Of a stretch of 64,000 bases of DNA, positions 42,467 through 51,342 are shown one piece after another. This DNA is from Fictibacillus solisalsi (lineage in GTDB: Bacteria > Bacillota > Bacilli > Bacillales > Fictibacillaceae). Location of the stretch: contig NZ_FNHW01000001.1 of NCBI RefSeq assembly GCF_900103485.1, positions 2,563,057 to 2,627,056 on the forward strand, in the 5' to 3' direction. The position numbers and the translations under genes are program-made. The first letter of the stretch is position 1; every line of letters begins with the position of its first letter. The notes beneath the pieces are model-generated. The model searched no databases. It saw only the letters and a list, made by a program, of their open reading frames with translations, and was not told the DNA's origin.

Positions 42467-43483
42467 GATCCGTTTTCCTTTTTCACCTAGAGCATAATGG
42501 ATCCCGTGTTTTAAGTTGGCAAAGTATTTGATTTCAGCGGTCTGATAGTTTGAATGCGTCATTTTCATGCTGTGTCCCGGTGTGATCCCTACCATGATCG
42601 TTTTAATTCCGAGCAGGTTGGTCGCTGCGATCAGCTGATGAAAAAGAGAAACGGTCAGTTCGCTGATGTCTTCATCTAACCCTGTTACATCCAAAATTAA
42701 AAAGTCAGGATCGTATTTCGGTAGTTCATGAATCGTTTTTTCCAGCAGTTCTTTTGACCGATCTTCATTGTACTTACCCAGCAAAGGTATGACTACAATA
42801 TGATCCAACACAGGGATAATGGGTGAAGAAATTTCCTTTATGAGATCGGAGAGCTCCCTGGTCCGCTCTTGTACTATGGTCTCAAGCTTATGAATTTCCA
42901 CCTGTTCCTTGCGGCGGGCCAGCTCATGAATATTTTCATTAACCGTAATGGAGGAAGGGAAAAATTCAAATTCACAATACCCTTCACCTTCCACTTGGCT
43001 CGATGTTACACGGTACCAAATGTTTTCACCGAATAAACCGCTAAGCACCCCCGCCCAGTGGCCGGGAATAAATGTTCCATGCTCCTTTTTGTTCTGCAGT
43101 TTATTTATACGGTATTCCCAGCTGTTGGTCATCCGTAATACAGCCTTCTTTTCATTTTGGCAGAAACGGACAACGTCGAGCGTTCCCCATCCTGCTGACG
43201 AATAGATACCCGGAAGCATTTGAATGACTTCCCCGGGACTTGCCTCTTCATTATAAAAAAACTCTCCAACGATTAATCCCATACGGAAACCCGTCGTTTC
43301 AAGAACAACACTGGCTGACTCATCGCCGGACACTTCTTCTATCGTATCGAGAAATGTTTTAAAAGCAGAGTTGATCCAAAAGAGGATAGCATCTTCTCCT
43401 TCAAACAAAAAACTTCCTTTTCCGGTCTCCCAACCAAAATGGGCTCTGCCAACATTAATCTGCTTACTTTCCAAGTTATTCAT
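42461..43483 (-). CDS. V4R-STAS domain protein (stressosome-like sensor)
   Basis: A 340-residue protein. The N-terminal half looks like a V4R/XylR sensor domain (GFRMGLIVGEFFYNEE, GHWAGVLSGLFGENIWYRV, ending EGEGYCEFEFFPS). A short coiled segment with many Glu/Arg follows (about 190-215), then a STAS domain like RsbR (SPIIPVLDHIVVIPLLGKY, LILDVTGL). V4R domains bind small hydrophobic ligands. The usual phospho-Thr motif DTMVA of RsbR proteins is replaced by a segment reading DEDISELTV, and GIRPEIAQT by GITPGHSMK. The ATG at 43483 has AAAGGATG. A ligand-responsive stressosome member is a reasonable guess. Confidence 0.78.
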   Translation of the reverse strand: MNNLESKQINVGRAHFGWETGKGSFLFEGEDAILFWINSAFKTFLDTIEEVSGDESASVVLETTGFRMGLIVGEFFYNEEASPGEVIQMLPGIYSSAGWGTLDVVRFCQNEKKAVLRMTNSWEYRINKLQNKKEHGTFIPGHWAGVLSGLFGENIWYRVTSSQVEGEGYCEFEFFPSSITVNENIHELARRKEQVEIHKLETIVQERTRELSDLIKEISSPIIPVLDHIVVIPLLGKYNEDRSKELLEKTIHELPKYDPDFLILDVTGLDEDISELTVSLFHQLIAATNLLGIKTIMVGITPGHSMKMTHSNYQTAEIKYFANLKHGIHYALGEKGKRII

Positions 43484-43608
43484 TGCAGCCATCCTTTCGG
43501 CACATCCAGCAACCATCCTTTATGGCCTGTAAAATAGCAAATGTTGCAACTTGCCACAATTTATTTTACTAAAGTTATTAAAAAAAATCATCTAATTACG
43601 CGTGCTTT

Positions 43609-43646
43609 CCATAAAAAAGCACTATGTGCAATGACATAGTGCTTTT
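43609..43646 (-). terminator. terminator of the FTR1 gene
   Basis: AAAGCACTATGT/ACATAGTGCTTT with a 6-nt loop and a T6 run on the minus strand. Confidence 0.85.
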
Positions 43647-43648
43647 CG

Positions 43649-44359
43649 TTACATCGATTTTCCAACTTGTTTCCTCTGGAAAATCCGCTGGATATCTTGT
43701 TTTAAGAAAATATAGAAAGAAGGAATTATAAAAATAATCAGGCCGGTAATTTCGACAGCTTCTCCGCCAATCAGCTTTTCAAGGCCTTCCGCAAACATCT
43801 CTCCCCCCAATACGATTAATATGACGCCTAATGCTTTAAACACAAACTGGAGATTGAGCTTAAGTGTTGTTTTAAACAACAGATAAGCGACAAGTACAGC
43901 ACCTGCTATACCAAGAATACTCCCTCCTGCCACGGCTGAAGCATGCTGGCTGATCTGTGTCATGTTAAAAACAGCCAGTTCCATTCCTTCCCGGAAAACA
44001 GATAAGAACGAAAGAATTAAAATACCGGCACCCGTAGATCGATTGGCGACTTGAGACTGTATTGACTGGGAAATGTTACTGCTTTTATGAAGCCACAGGA
44101 TAAAGAAAGCGATCAATCCCGCAGCAACCAGCATCATAACACCTTCGAAGACTTCCTCTGCCATTCCTTCCATTTCTTTTGCTTCATTAAAAGTAATGAA
44201 TCCTCCGACCAGACTGAAAAGTAACCCAACTGATGCTCCTATGTATACCATTTTCTTCATATGGGGTTTTTCCATTTTTACAATCTGTGTCAGGATGATG
44301 CCAATAACCAATGCTGCTTCAAGTCCTTCTCGAAAAGAAAGCCAAAAGTTTGCAAACAT
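43649..44359 (-). CDS. FTR1/EfeU family iron permease
   Basis: A 236-residue membrane protein with six to seven hydrophobic segments and the two iron-transport motifs REGLE (residues 10-14) and REGME (about 124-128). The family imports ferric iron, usually with EfeO and EfeB; neither is beside it here. The ATG has AAAGGAGG. Two Fur boxes upstream show iron control. It lies alone between the stressosome-like genes and the nucleoside transporter. Confidence 0.9.
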   Translation of the reverse strand: MFANFWLSFREGLEAALVIGIILTQIVKMEKPHMKKMVYIGASVGLLFSLVGGFITFNEAKEMEGMAEEVFEGVMMLVAAGLIAFFILWLHKSSNISQSIQSQVANRSTGAGILILSFLSVFREGMELAVFNMTQISQHASAVAGGSILGIAGAVLVAYLLFKTTLKLNLQFVFKALGVILIVLGGEMFAEGLEKLIGGEAVEITGLIIFIIPSFYIFLKQDIQRIFQRKQVGKSM

Positions 44360-44380
44360 TTTAAATCCTCCTTTTATTAA

Positions 44381-44417
44381 TGATAACGATAATCAATATC
44401 AATGATAATTATTTTCA
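44381..44417 (-). promoter_or_regulatory. two Fur boxes
   Basis: TGATAACGATAATCA (44381-44395) matches the 7-1-7 Fur consensus TGATAAT-N-ATTATCA with two changes. TGATAATTATTTTCA (44403-44417) matches with one change. Both lie 20-60 bp before the FTR1 gene. Confidence 0.85.
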
Positions 44418-44460
44418 ATTACAACTATAAAAGGCTGAAAAGCTTTTGTCAACAAAGTTT

Positions 44461-44497
44461 CAAAAAAAAAAGATGAACTCTGCAGTTCACCTCTTTT
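44461..44497 (-). terminator. terminator of nupC
   Basis: On the minus strand AAGAGGTGAACT/AGTTCATCTT with a GCAG loop and T9. Confidence 0.82.
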
Positions 44498-44507
44498 CCA
44501 TCTTATT

Positions 44508-45683
44508 TTACAACATGAGGCCGACCACAGCTGCCGATAAAAGGCTGACAAGGGTTGCCCCGTACAGTAATTTAAGCCCAAACTTTGCTACTTCATTCCC
44601 TTTTTGCTCATGCAGGCCTTTCACAGCCCCTGTAATAATCCCAATGGAAGAAAAGTTCGCAAATGAAACCAGAAATACCGACACAATACCCAACGTTCGT
44701 TCAGAAAGCCCATTTATTTTTGACAAGTCCAGCATAGCCACAAACTCGTTGGATACAAGCTTTGTCGCCATAATCGTGCCAGCCGTAACAATTTCTGAAG
44801 ATGGTACACCAACAATAAAGGCAAACGGCGCAAATACGTAGCCGAGCAACTTTTGAAACGTAATGCCAAACGCCAGATTGAATACATCGTTGATGGCACT
44901 GATGAGGGCAACAAACCCGATCAGCATTGCACCGACGATAATGGCCACTTTAAATCCATCCATAATGTACTCACCAAGCATTTCAAAAAACGTCTGTTTT
45001 TCTTCCTGAATTTCAATAATATCTTCGTCCGCTTTTACTTCATATGGATTGATGATGTTTACAATAATAAAGCCGCCAAGCAGATTCAGCATGAGTGCGG
45101 TCACCACATATTTGGGATCGATCAGAGTCATATACGCTCCCAGAATGGATGCAGAAACCGTTGACATTGCTGATGTACAAAGTGTATACAGACGGTGTTG
45201 CGGCATATATCCGAGAAGCTTTTTCACTGAAATAAAGACCTCTGATTGTCCGAAAACAGCAGATGCTACGGCGTTATAGGATTCAAGACGCCCCAATCCG
45301 TTTATCTTGCTCAGGAGCCATCCAATCCACTTGATAATAACGGGAAGAATTCGTAAATGCTGGGCAATCCCGATCAATACCGATATAAACACAATCGGAA
45401 GCAGCACATTAAAGAAGAACGGCATGGCTCCTTTATTGGCGATACCACCAAAGACAAAATTAACACCATCGGCTGCATAACCGAGAAGTTTTTCAAACAA
45501 ATTGGCGATGCCCCGTATAAGAACCAGACCTATCCCCGTATTTAATAAAAGGTATGTCAGCACAATTTGCAGGACCAGCATGATCAAAATGGGCTTGTAC
45601 TTAATCTGTCGGCGATTATTGCTGACAAGATAGGCGAGTACGAAAACCACTGCCAGACCTAAAAGAAAGATCGCATACTTCAT
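44508..45683 (-). CDS. nupC: concentrative nucleoside transporter NupC
   Basis: A 391-residue CNT-family nucleoside importer using a cation gradient. The family motifs are visible: GQSEVFISVKKLLGYM (the GQSE motif), the STVSASILGAYM segment, GVPSSEIVTAGTIMATK, and the C-terminal VSFANFSSIGIITGAVKGL. The ATG at 45683 follows AAGGAGG; a longer GTG/ATG reading is unlikely. Similar to Bacillus NupC/YutK-type proteins. Monocistronic with a terminator. Confidence 0.92.
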   Translation of the reverse strand: MKYAIFLLGLAVVFVLAYLVSNNRRQIKYKPILIMLVLQIVLTYLLLNTGIGLVLIRGIANLFEKLLGYAADGVNFVFGGIANKGAMPFFFNVLLPIVFISVLIGIAQHLRILPVIIKWIGWLLSKINGLGRLESYNAVASAVFGQSEVFISVKKLLGYMPQHRLYTLCTSAMSTVSASILGAYMTLIDPKYVVTALMLNLLGGFIIVNIINPYEVKADEDIIEIQEEKQTFFEMLGEYIMDGFKVAIIVGAMLIGFVALISAINDVFNLAFGITFQKLLGYVFAPFAFIVGVPSSEIVTAGTIMATKLVSNEFVAMLDLSKINGLSERTLGIVSVFLVSFANFSSIGIITGAVKGLHEQKGNEVAKFGLKLLYGATLVSLLSAAVVGLML

Positions 45684-45776
45684 AATGTAACCTCCTTCAA
45701 CGTCCTTATTGAGCACATAAACTTATACTACCCCCATTTTGCCATGCTTTATCCTTATATAGGATTGAGTACCAAA

Positions 45777-45812
45777 ATAAAAACCACCTTATATAAAGGT
45801 GGTTTTGTAAGA
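45777..45812 (-). terminator. terminator of the RsbR-like gene
   Basis: AAAACCACCTTT/AAAGGTGGTTTT with a short AT loop. On the minus strand it is followed by TATTTTGGTA, so the T-run is weak but the stem is strong. Confidence 0.7.
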
Positions 45813-45819
45813 AAAATCT

Positions 45820-46653
45820 TTATGAAAGGTGATGTTCGTTTACAATGACAGGAAGCGCCTGGCTCAAATGAGCGTAGGTTGAAATGTTGGAAAAATCAAT
45901 TCCGAGCTGTACTGCCGTCTGGGCAATTTCAGGACGAATCCCGGTGACCGTCGTTTGAATGCCAAGCAGCGCAAGCGCCCTTACGACCTGAAACAGCTCA
46001 TTGGCCACCATTGTATCCATGATGGGCACACCGGAAAGGTCGATAATCAAATGTTCCAGCTTTAACTCTGTGGATTTATCCAGGCTGCTCTCTTTGATCA
46101 TTTGAGCCCGATAGGTGTCAATTTCCCCGACTAGCGGCAAAACACCGATCTTCGAGTACACGGGAATGATCGGAGCACTCAATTCCATGATCATCTGCTG
46201 CTGGGAATGAAGCCGGGCATCACTGACCTGTTGAAAATAGATCGTGAAAAGCTCAATCACATGATCAAAGCTTCTGTTCACTTTTCTGCTCCATTCTCCA
46301 AGCATTTCCAAAGAAATGGAATCTTCGTTTTCATGGACGAACTTCATAATCCATTCCCAGAAGACCACTCTGTAATTTTTAAAGTTCTCGAGCGTTTCAT
46401 GGAGAGGAATATCCAGATTTGCCCGTTTTACAGCTACTTGTTCCGACCATGCAGAAAAGTTAACTTCGTCACTCAAAAAAATACCTGAAATAATCTGGTT
46501 AAATGTTCGATTTTGCTCTAGTCTCTCATTCCTTGTATCTTCTGCTGAAGCATTATACGCTGTAAACTTTTGCTCTTGCAGCTTCACCCATTCATTGCTT
46601 AATGTATCGTTGTTCCGCAGGATAAATTCCTGTAAATCATGTTCGATTGCCAA
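45820..46653 (-). CDS. RsbR family stressosome protein
   Basis: A 277-residue RsbR paralogue. A non-haem-globin-like helical N-terminal sensor (about 1-140) leads through a linker helix (HSQQQMIMELSAPIIPV) to the STAS domain. There, VPIMDTMVANELF and GIRPEIAQTAVQLGI hold the two conserved Thr that RsbT phosphorylates in RsbR. The stressosome activates sigma-B upon stress. The start is a TTG six bases after GAGGAGGG; no ATG is suitable. The rsbS and rsbT genes are not in the window. Confidence 0.9.
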   Translation of the reverse strand: MAIEHDLQEFILRNNDTLSNEWVKLQEQKFTAYNASAEDTRNERLEQNRTFNQIISGIFLSDEVNFSAWSEQVAVKRANLDIPLHETLENFKNYRVVFWEWIMKFVHENEDSISLEMLGEWSRKVNRSFDHVIELFTIYFQQVSDARLHSQQQMIMELSAPIIPVYSKIGVLPLVGEIDTYRAQMIKESSLDKSTELKLEHLIIDLSGVPIMDTMVANELFQVVRALALLGIQTTVTGIRPEIAQTAVQLGIDFSNISTYAHLSQALPVIVNEHHLS

Positions 46654-46782
46654 TATGTACCCTCCTCTGTTTCCGAGTATCCATACCTATTCTAACATTT
46701 TTTCAGGTTTACTGGGACCATCCTCTGGATGTGATGAGGCAGCAAAAAAATCCAGACAATGAATGTACACTGTCTGGAAGCA

Positions 46783-47499
46783 TTAATGATTTCTTCTGGC
46801 AAAGTCAACAAAACGAAATTTATCGGGGCGGTGCCTGGATTCTGTATATTGCAGCAGACTGGCATCATCCAGATATACATGGTTTTTTACCACGACAATA
46901 TTATGAAAACCTTCGAGAGACAATAGGGCACGGTCTTCTTCTGTCGGCTGTTCCACCACAATTTCTTTTTTGGCAAAGCTGATGTTTAACCCCAAATCAT
47001 TCTCGATATATTCATAAACCGAGTTTTCGCAAATTTCATAGGTTAACTCTGTTACATATCGCTGGTTAAAGAAATCCTTGTCGAGGATAATTTTCTCCCC
47101 GTTCATTTCCCTTACTCTTGTAACTTTCCAGACACTGTCTTCTTTCTTTACCTTGAGCTGCTGCTGCAGAAAGCGGTCCGGTGACACCACATTCACCTCA
47201 TGGACCTTCGTTTTCCATGACTTTCCGGATTTCAAGGCAAGCTCTTTAAAGCTGACAAGTCCGGATACTGGAAAATCAAATTTTGCTAAATCGAGTACAA
47301 TGGAACCTTTTCCCCGGATTTTTTGAATAAAACCCCGTTGAGCCAAAAGAGTTAATGCCTTTCGAATGGTTTCACGGGAGGTTTCATATCGTTCGGCAAG
47401 CTCGTTCTCTGAAGGCAGCTGAACACCGGGAGCCCATTCTCCTCTTTCAATCTGTTGTGAAATTTCCTGATAGATCATCAGGTATTTATTTGTTTTCAT
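46783..47499 (-). CDS. treR: trehalose operon repressor TreR
   Basis: A 238-residue GntR-family repressor, the same length as B. subtilis TreR. The winged-helix N-terminus (LPSENELAERYETSRETIRKAL) is followed by a UTRA effector domain that binds trehalose-6-phosphate. It ends ...HRPDKFRFVDFARR, typical of TreR. It is the third gene of treP-treA-treR, so the repressor is autoregulated. Two matching operators lie before treP. Confidence 0.93.
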   Translation of the reverse strand: MKTNKYLMIYQEISQQIERGEWAPGVQLPSENELAERYETSRETIRKALTLLAQRGFIQKIRGKGSIVLDLAKFDFPVSGLVSFKELALKSGKSWKTKVHEVNVVSPDRFLQQQLKVKKEDSVWKVTRVREMNGEKIILDKDFFNQRYVTELTYEICENSVYEYIENDLGLNISFAKKEIVVEQPTEEDRALLSLEGFHNIVVVKNHVYLDDASLLQYTESRHRPDKFRFVDFARRNH

Positions 47500-47524
47500 G
47501 TTTACCACCAAGAATATTTTATCA

Positions 47525-49189
47525 CTACTTTTTTATATGATAAACAATGGATTCGTAGGGTTTTAGTACGGTTTTTGCAAGGGTTGGTGAATCCTCATAG
47601 TTGGATAACAGCACGGTTGCTTTATGACGGGCAAACTCCATTTCCTCGGGAAGAACCCATTCCGTGTCCGTTCCATAAAAGTTATTTACCACCAACAAGC
47701 TTTCATTTTCTGTATTCCTTGTATAAGCGAAAATGGCCGGGTGTTCTTCATCGATCCATTGATAGTCTCCATCGGTCAAAATATTCATCGTTTTTCTCAA
47801 GGAAATTAATTTTTGATAGTGGCTGAATACTGAATTTTTATCCTGTACTGCGTTCTCAGCATTGATGTGCTTATAATTTTGCGCCACATTGATCCAAGGG
47901 GTGCCTGTTGTAAATCCGGCATTTTCCGTGGAATTCCATTGAACGGGAGTTCTGGAATTGTCCCTGGATTTTTGGTTCAAAATGGCCAAAACTTCTTCCT
48001 CATTCATCCCTGCCTGGGTTAATTCTTTATAGATGTTTAAACTTTCAACATCGCGGTATTCATGAATATGCCCAAAACCGGGATTCGTCATTCCGAACTC
48101 TTCCCCTTGATAAATATATGGAGTGCCCTGCATGCAATGAATGACGGTAGCCAGCATTTTTGCTGATTGTTCCCTGAACTTTCCATCATTTCCGTAGCGG
48201 GAAACAATTCTCGGCTGGTCATGGTTGCACCAGAACAAGGCGTTCCAGCCTCCCCCTTCATGCATCCTGATTTGCCACTCGGATAAGATACGTTTTAGTG
48301 CCACAAAGTCAAAATCAGCGACTGCCCATTTTTCGCCTTCTGGATAATCCACTTTTAGATGATGAAAATTAAAGGTCATACTGAGCTCTTTGTTTTCAGG
48401 ATTGGAATACTGAATGCAGTGATCGATGGAAGTAGATGACATCTCTCCCACTGTCAAACTCTCATGCTTGGAAAAGACTTCCCTGTTCATTTCCTGCAAG
48501 AATTCGTGAACCCTTGGTCCGTCTGTATAAAACCTACGGCCGTCCCCGGGCTTTACTGTACCGTCGTCATCAGGGAAGTCCTGATTTTTGGAGATCAGAT
48601 TAATCACATCCAGCCTGAAGCCATCCACACCTTTATCAAACCAGTAGTTCATCATCTCATAAACTTTTTCACGGACCTTTTCATTTTCCCAGTTTAAATC
48701 CGCTTGTGTTACGTCAAAAAGATGAAGATAATGCTGATTGGTTTCTTCATCATATTTCCATGCGGAGCCGCCAAATTTTGATTTCCAGTTGTTTGGCTTA
48801 TCCTTCCAAATGTAAAAATCCCTGAATACGTTGTCTTTGGATGAGCGTGCTTGCTTAAACCAGCCATGCTCGGTTGATGTATGGTTAACTACGATGTCCA
48901 TGATGATTTTAACGTCCCGGTGGTGCGCTTCCGCCAGCAGTCTCTCGAAATCCTCCAATGAACCATATTCTTCATGAATTTTGTAGTAATCACTAATGTC
49001 ATAGCCATTATCTTTTTGTGGTGATTCATAGATCGGGGTAAGCCAAATTACATCGACCCCTAGAAGCTTTAAGTAATCAAGCTTTTCAATAATTCCGTTT
49101 AAGTCGCCTGTTCCGCTGCCGGTCGTATCCTTAAAGCTTTTTGGATAAATCTGATAAACCACCGACTTTTTCCACCATGGTTGTTCCAC
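47525..49189 (-). CDS. treA: trehalose-6-phosphate hydrolase
   Basis: A 554-residue GH13 enzyme that splits trehalose-6-phosphate to glucose and glucose-6-phosphate. The alpha-amylase regions are visible: DIVVNHTS (region I), GFRLDVIN with the nucleophile Asp (II), VGEMS with the acid Glu (III), and WCNHDQPRIVSRYG (IV). A GTG start follows AAGGCGGTGG. It sits between treP and treR, with a stem-loop in the gap behind treP. Confidence 0.96.
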   Translation of the reverse strand: MEQPWWKKSVVYQIYPKSFKDTTGSGTGDLNGIIEKLDYLKLLGVDVIWLTPIYESPQKDNGYDISDYYKIHEEYGSLEDFERLLAEAHHRDVKIIMDIVVNHTSTEHGWFKQARSSKDNVFRDFYIWKDKPNNWKSKFGGSAWKYDEETNQHYLHLFDVTQADLNWENEKVREKVYEMMNYWFDKGVDGFRLDVINLISKNQDFPDDDGTVKPGDGRRFYTDGPRVHEFLQEMNREVFSKHESLTVGEMSSTSIDHCIQYSNPENKELSMTFNFHHLKVDYPEGEKWAVADFDFVALKRILSEWQIRMHEGGGWNALFWCNHDQPRIVSRYGNDGKFREQSAKMLATVIHCMQGTPYIYQGEEFGMTNPGFGHIHEYRDVESLNIYKELTQAGMNEEEVLAILNQKSRDNSRTPVQWNSTENAGFTTGTPWINVAQNYKHINAENAVQDKNSVFSHYQKLISLRKTMNILTDGDYQWIDEEHPAIFAYTRNTENESLLVVNNFYGTDTEWVLPEEMEFARHKATVLLSNYEDSPTLAKTVLKPYESIVYHIKK

Positions 49190-49225
49190 ATTGCCACCGC
49201 CTTACGTGATTTAAAACAATGTCAA

Positions 49226-49250
49226 GCCGGCTCAGATTATCAGAGCCAGC
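49226..49250 (-). repeat. stem-loop between treP and treA
   Basis: GCTGGCTC/GAGCCGGC with a 9-nt loop and no strong T-run on the minus strand. It may stabilise treP mRNA or lower read-through into treA. Confidence 0.45.
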
Positions 49251-49261
49251 TCACATGTCAT

Positions 49262-50671
49262 TTATTTTACTTTCTTTATCCTTCCGAACACGTATGTTAA
49301 TACGAACGGAACCACAATGGCAATTGCCATGCCGATAAAAAATGGTCCCCATTTATCAGGAAAGATCGATAAAAATCCGGGTATACCGCCTACCCCGATG
49401 GAAGAGGCTTGTACTTTATTTACTGTAATCAGGATGCCCGCTATGGCTGAACCAATAATGGCACAGATAAACGGGAACCTGAAGCGCAGGTTTACACCAA
49501 AAAGCGCAGGCTCGGTTATTCCAAGGAAAGCTGAAATCGCTGAAGTAAAGGATAAGCCTTTCACTTTTTCATCCTTTGAAAGGAACATCATCGCAAGGGC
49601 TGAAGATCCTTGCGCAATATTGGAAAGAGCAAGCATCGGCCATAAAAAGGTTCCGCCTTTGCTTCCAATAAGCTGAAGGTCAACCGCCAGGAAGGTATGA
49701 TGCATACCTGTTACGACAAGCAAAGCGTAGATACCGCCGTAAATCAAGCCCCCTAAAGCTGCATATTGATCGAAAATACCAACAAGTCCATCTGTTAGCC
49801 AGTTTGCAATTCCAAAAGTAATCGGACCGATCACAATAAAAGAAAGGAATCCTGTAACGAGCAAAGCGACAGGTGCAACCACGAGCAATTGAAAAGCATC
49901 AGGAATCTTTTTTCTTAAAAACATCTCAATTTTTGCTAATACATAGGATGCTAGCAATACAGGCAGAACTTGTCCCTGGTATCCGATCTTTTGAATTTCA
50001 AGCCCGAACAAATTCCAGTGCGGCACTTTTCCTGCTTCAAGCGCTTTCCCATAATCCCAAGCATTCAGAAGACTTGGATGGACGAGCATCAACCCGAGCA
50101 CGATTCCAAGCAAAGGGTTACCGCCAAACTTTTTGACAGCCGACCAGCCAATAAGTGCAGGCAAGAACGCAAACGCCGTATTGGCGATGACATTGATCAT
50201 ATCAGCGAAATCTTTCCAAGCTGTATTCACATCAACAAATGATTTTCCATCATAAAAAATGCCGGGGCCTGTAAGAATATTATTAATACCCATTAAAAGA
50301 CCAGCCGTTACAATGGCAGGCAGGATCGGGATAAAAATATCTGCCAACGTTTTAACAGCTCTTTGAAGAGGGTTTAATTTCTTTTCTGCCGCATTTTTGA
50401 TGTCTTCTTTTGTTGCTGTACCGATGCCGGTAACCTCAACCAGCTCTTGGTAGACCTTGTCAACGGTCCCCTGGCCAATTACCACCTGAAATTGACCATT
50501 AGTAGAGAAAGAACCTTTGACCGCATCAATGTTCTCCAGCTTTTCTTTACTAACCTTTGCTTCATCATTAAGCGCAAAGCGAAGCCGGGTTACACAATGA
50601 GTCGCTGCTGCGATATTTTCTTTTCCACCTACAGCTTCTGCGATCTGTTCCGCTGTTTGTCTGATATCCAT
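49262..50671 (-). CDS. treP: PTS trehalose-specific EIIBC component
   Basis: A 469-residue phosphotransferase permease that imports trehalose as trehalose-6-phosphate; B. subtilis TreP has 470. The N-terminal IIB domain has the phospho-Cys in THCVTRLRF (Cys26). The IIC domain follows with about ten hydrophobic segments and the GITEPALFGVNLRF motif of the glucose superfamily. There is no IIA domain, so it needs a IIA elsewhere. The start at 50671 has AAGGGGGAAG. First gene of the operon. Confidence 0.95.
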   Translation of the reverse strand: MDIRQTAEQIAEAVGGKENIAAATHCVTRLRFALNDEAKVSKEKLENIDAVKGSFSTNGQFQVVIGQGTVDKVYQELVEVTGIGTATKEDIKNAAEKKLNPLQRAVKTLADIFIPILPAIVTAGLLMGINNILTGPGIFYDGKSFVDVNTAWKDFADMINVIANTAFAFLPALIGWSAVKKFGGNPLLGIVLGLMLVHPSLLNAWDYGKALEAGKVPHWNLFGLEIQKIGYQGQVLPVLLASYVLAKIEMFLRKKIPDAFQLLVVAPVALLVTGFLSFIVIGPITFGIANWLTDGLVGIFDQYAALGGLIYGGIYALLVVTGMHHTFLAVDLQLIGSKGGTFLWPMLALSNIAQGSSALAMMFLSKDEKVKGLSFTSAISAFLGITEPALFGVNLRFRFPFICAIIGSAIAGILITVNKVQASSIGVGGIPGFLSIFPDKWGPFFIGMAIAIVVPFVLTYVFGRIKKVK

Positions 50672-50786
50672 ACTGACTTCCCCCTTGTTACCGTTTACAT
50701 CATCTTCTTCAAAAAAAGCTCTGTACAATCATTAAGTTGCCCATAGCCCATTATCTTTAAAGTGTGTGTTCAACGGTTTTTAAGTA

Positions 50787-50869
50787 TTAAATCGCTTTCA
50801 AACAAAAGCGAAACTTGTATATACATGCATTACGCATCTCATTGTAACTTGTATATACATGTAGGTCAA
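50787..50869 (-). promoter_or_regulatory. tre promoter, two TreR operators and a cre site
   Basis: On the minus strand TTGACC (50864-50869), 17 bp, TACAAT (50841-50846) form the promoter. TGTATATACA palindromes lie in the spacer (50850-50859) and downstream (50816-50825), 34 bp apart centre to centre, each within ACTTGTATATACATG. A cre-like TTGAAAGCGATTTAA (50787-50801, one mismatch) follows for CcpA. The gap from 50872 to 51055 shows no gene; a -10-like TATACT near 50957 could serve the two tiny plus-strand ORFs. Confidence 0.85.
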
Positions 50870-51055
50870 CACTTTTTATCTGGATTCCTTTTTTAGAACG
50901 GAAAACGATAGTTGTGTGATTTTTTTCAAAAGTCAACTAAAACGACTTGCTCGCGTTATACTAAGAGTGTGATAAGCAATGATCGGCAGCATGGTAAAGA
51001 TCTGATGAATCCAATAACCATTGACCTTAATTCTAATAAAAAGGAATGAGATGGA

Positions 51056-51175
51056 ATGACTAAAAAATTAAAGGAGCTAATTGAAAAACTTCAAAAGCAG
51101 GGAGTAAATATTGACTTCTGTTCCCGAACGGCACTGCTTGCCATTCAAAACGATTTTGGAAGTGCAAAAAAATGA
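51056..51175 (+). CDS. tiny hypothetical protein (39 aa), first of a coupled pair
   Basis: A 39-codon ORF with an AAAGGAATGAG site. The product is a charged helix (TKKLKELIEKLQKQG) followed by DFCSRTALLAIQNDFG. Its stop overlaps the next start as ATGA, a sign of translational coupling. I do not recognise it. With a terminator after the pair and a -10 like box before it, it is a plausible gene. Confidence 0.5.
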   Translation: MTKKLKELIEKLQKQGVNIDFCSRTALLAIQNDFGSAKK

Positions 51176-51303
51176 AGGTATGGATTGGGGAATCATTCGA
51201 AAAAAACATTGACGGTGAAAAAATGATGATTATCGATATTTACCCTGATACCGAAAAACCAGCAGATAAAATATATCAAAAACTCATATATAAATGGGTA
51301 TGA
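51172..51303 (+). CDS. tiny hypothetical protein (43 aa), second of a coupled pair
   Basis: A 43-codon ORF overlapping the previous one by four bases. The product starts MKVWIGESFEK and has MMIIDIYPDTEKPADKIYQKL, a small alpha/beta-like composition. It lacks its own good ribosome site, so translation probably depends on the upstream ORF. A strong terminator follows 6 nt after the stop. No family recognised; the two could act together. Confidence 0.48.
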   Translation: MKVWIGESFEKNIDGEKMMIIDIYPDTEKPADKIYQKLIYKWV

Positions 51304-51307
51304 CCCT

Positions 51308-51342
51308 TTCTCCCCCGCAGGATTTCCTGCGGGGGTTTTTAC
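51308..51342 (+). terminator. terminator of the tiny ORF pair
   Basis: CCCCCGCAGG/CCTGCGGGGG with a 4-nt loop and T5. Confidence 0.9.
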
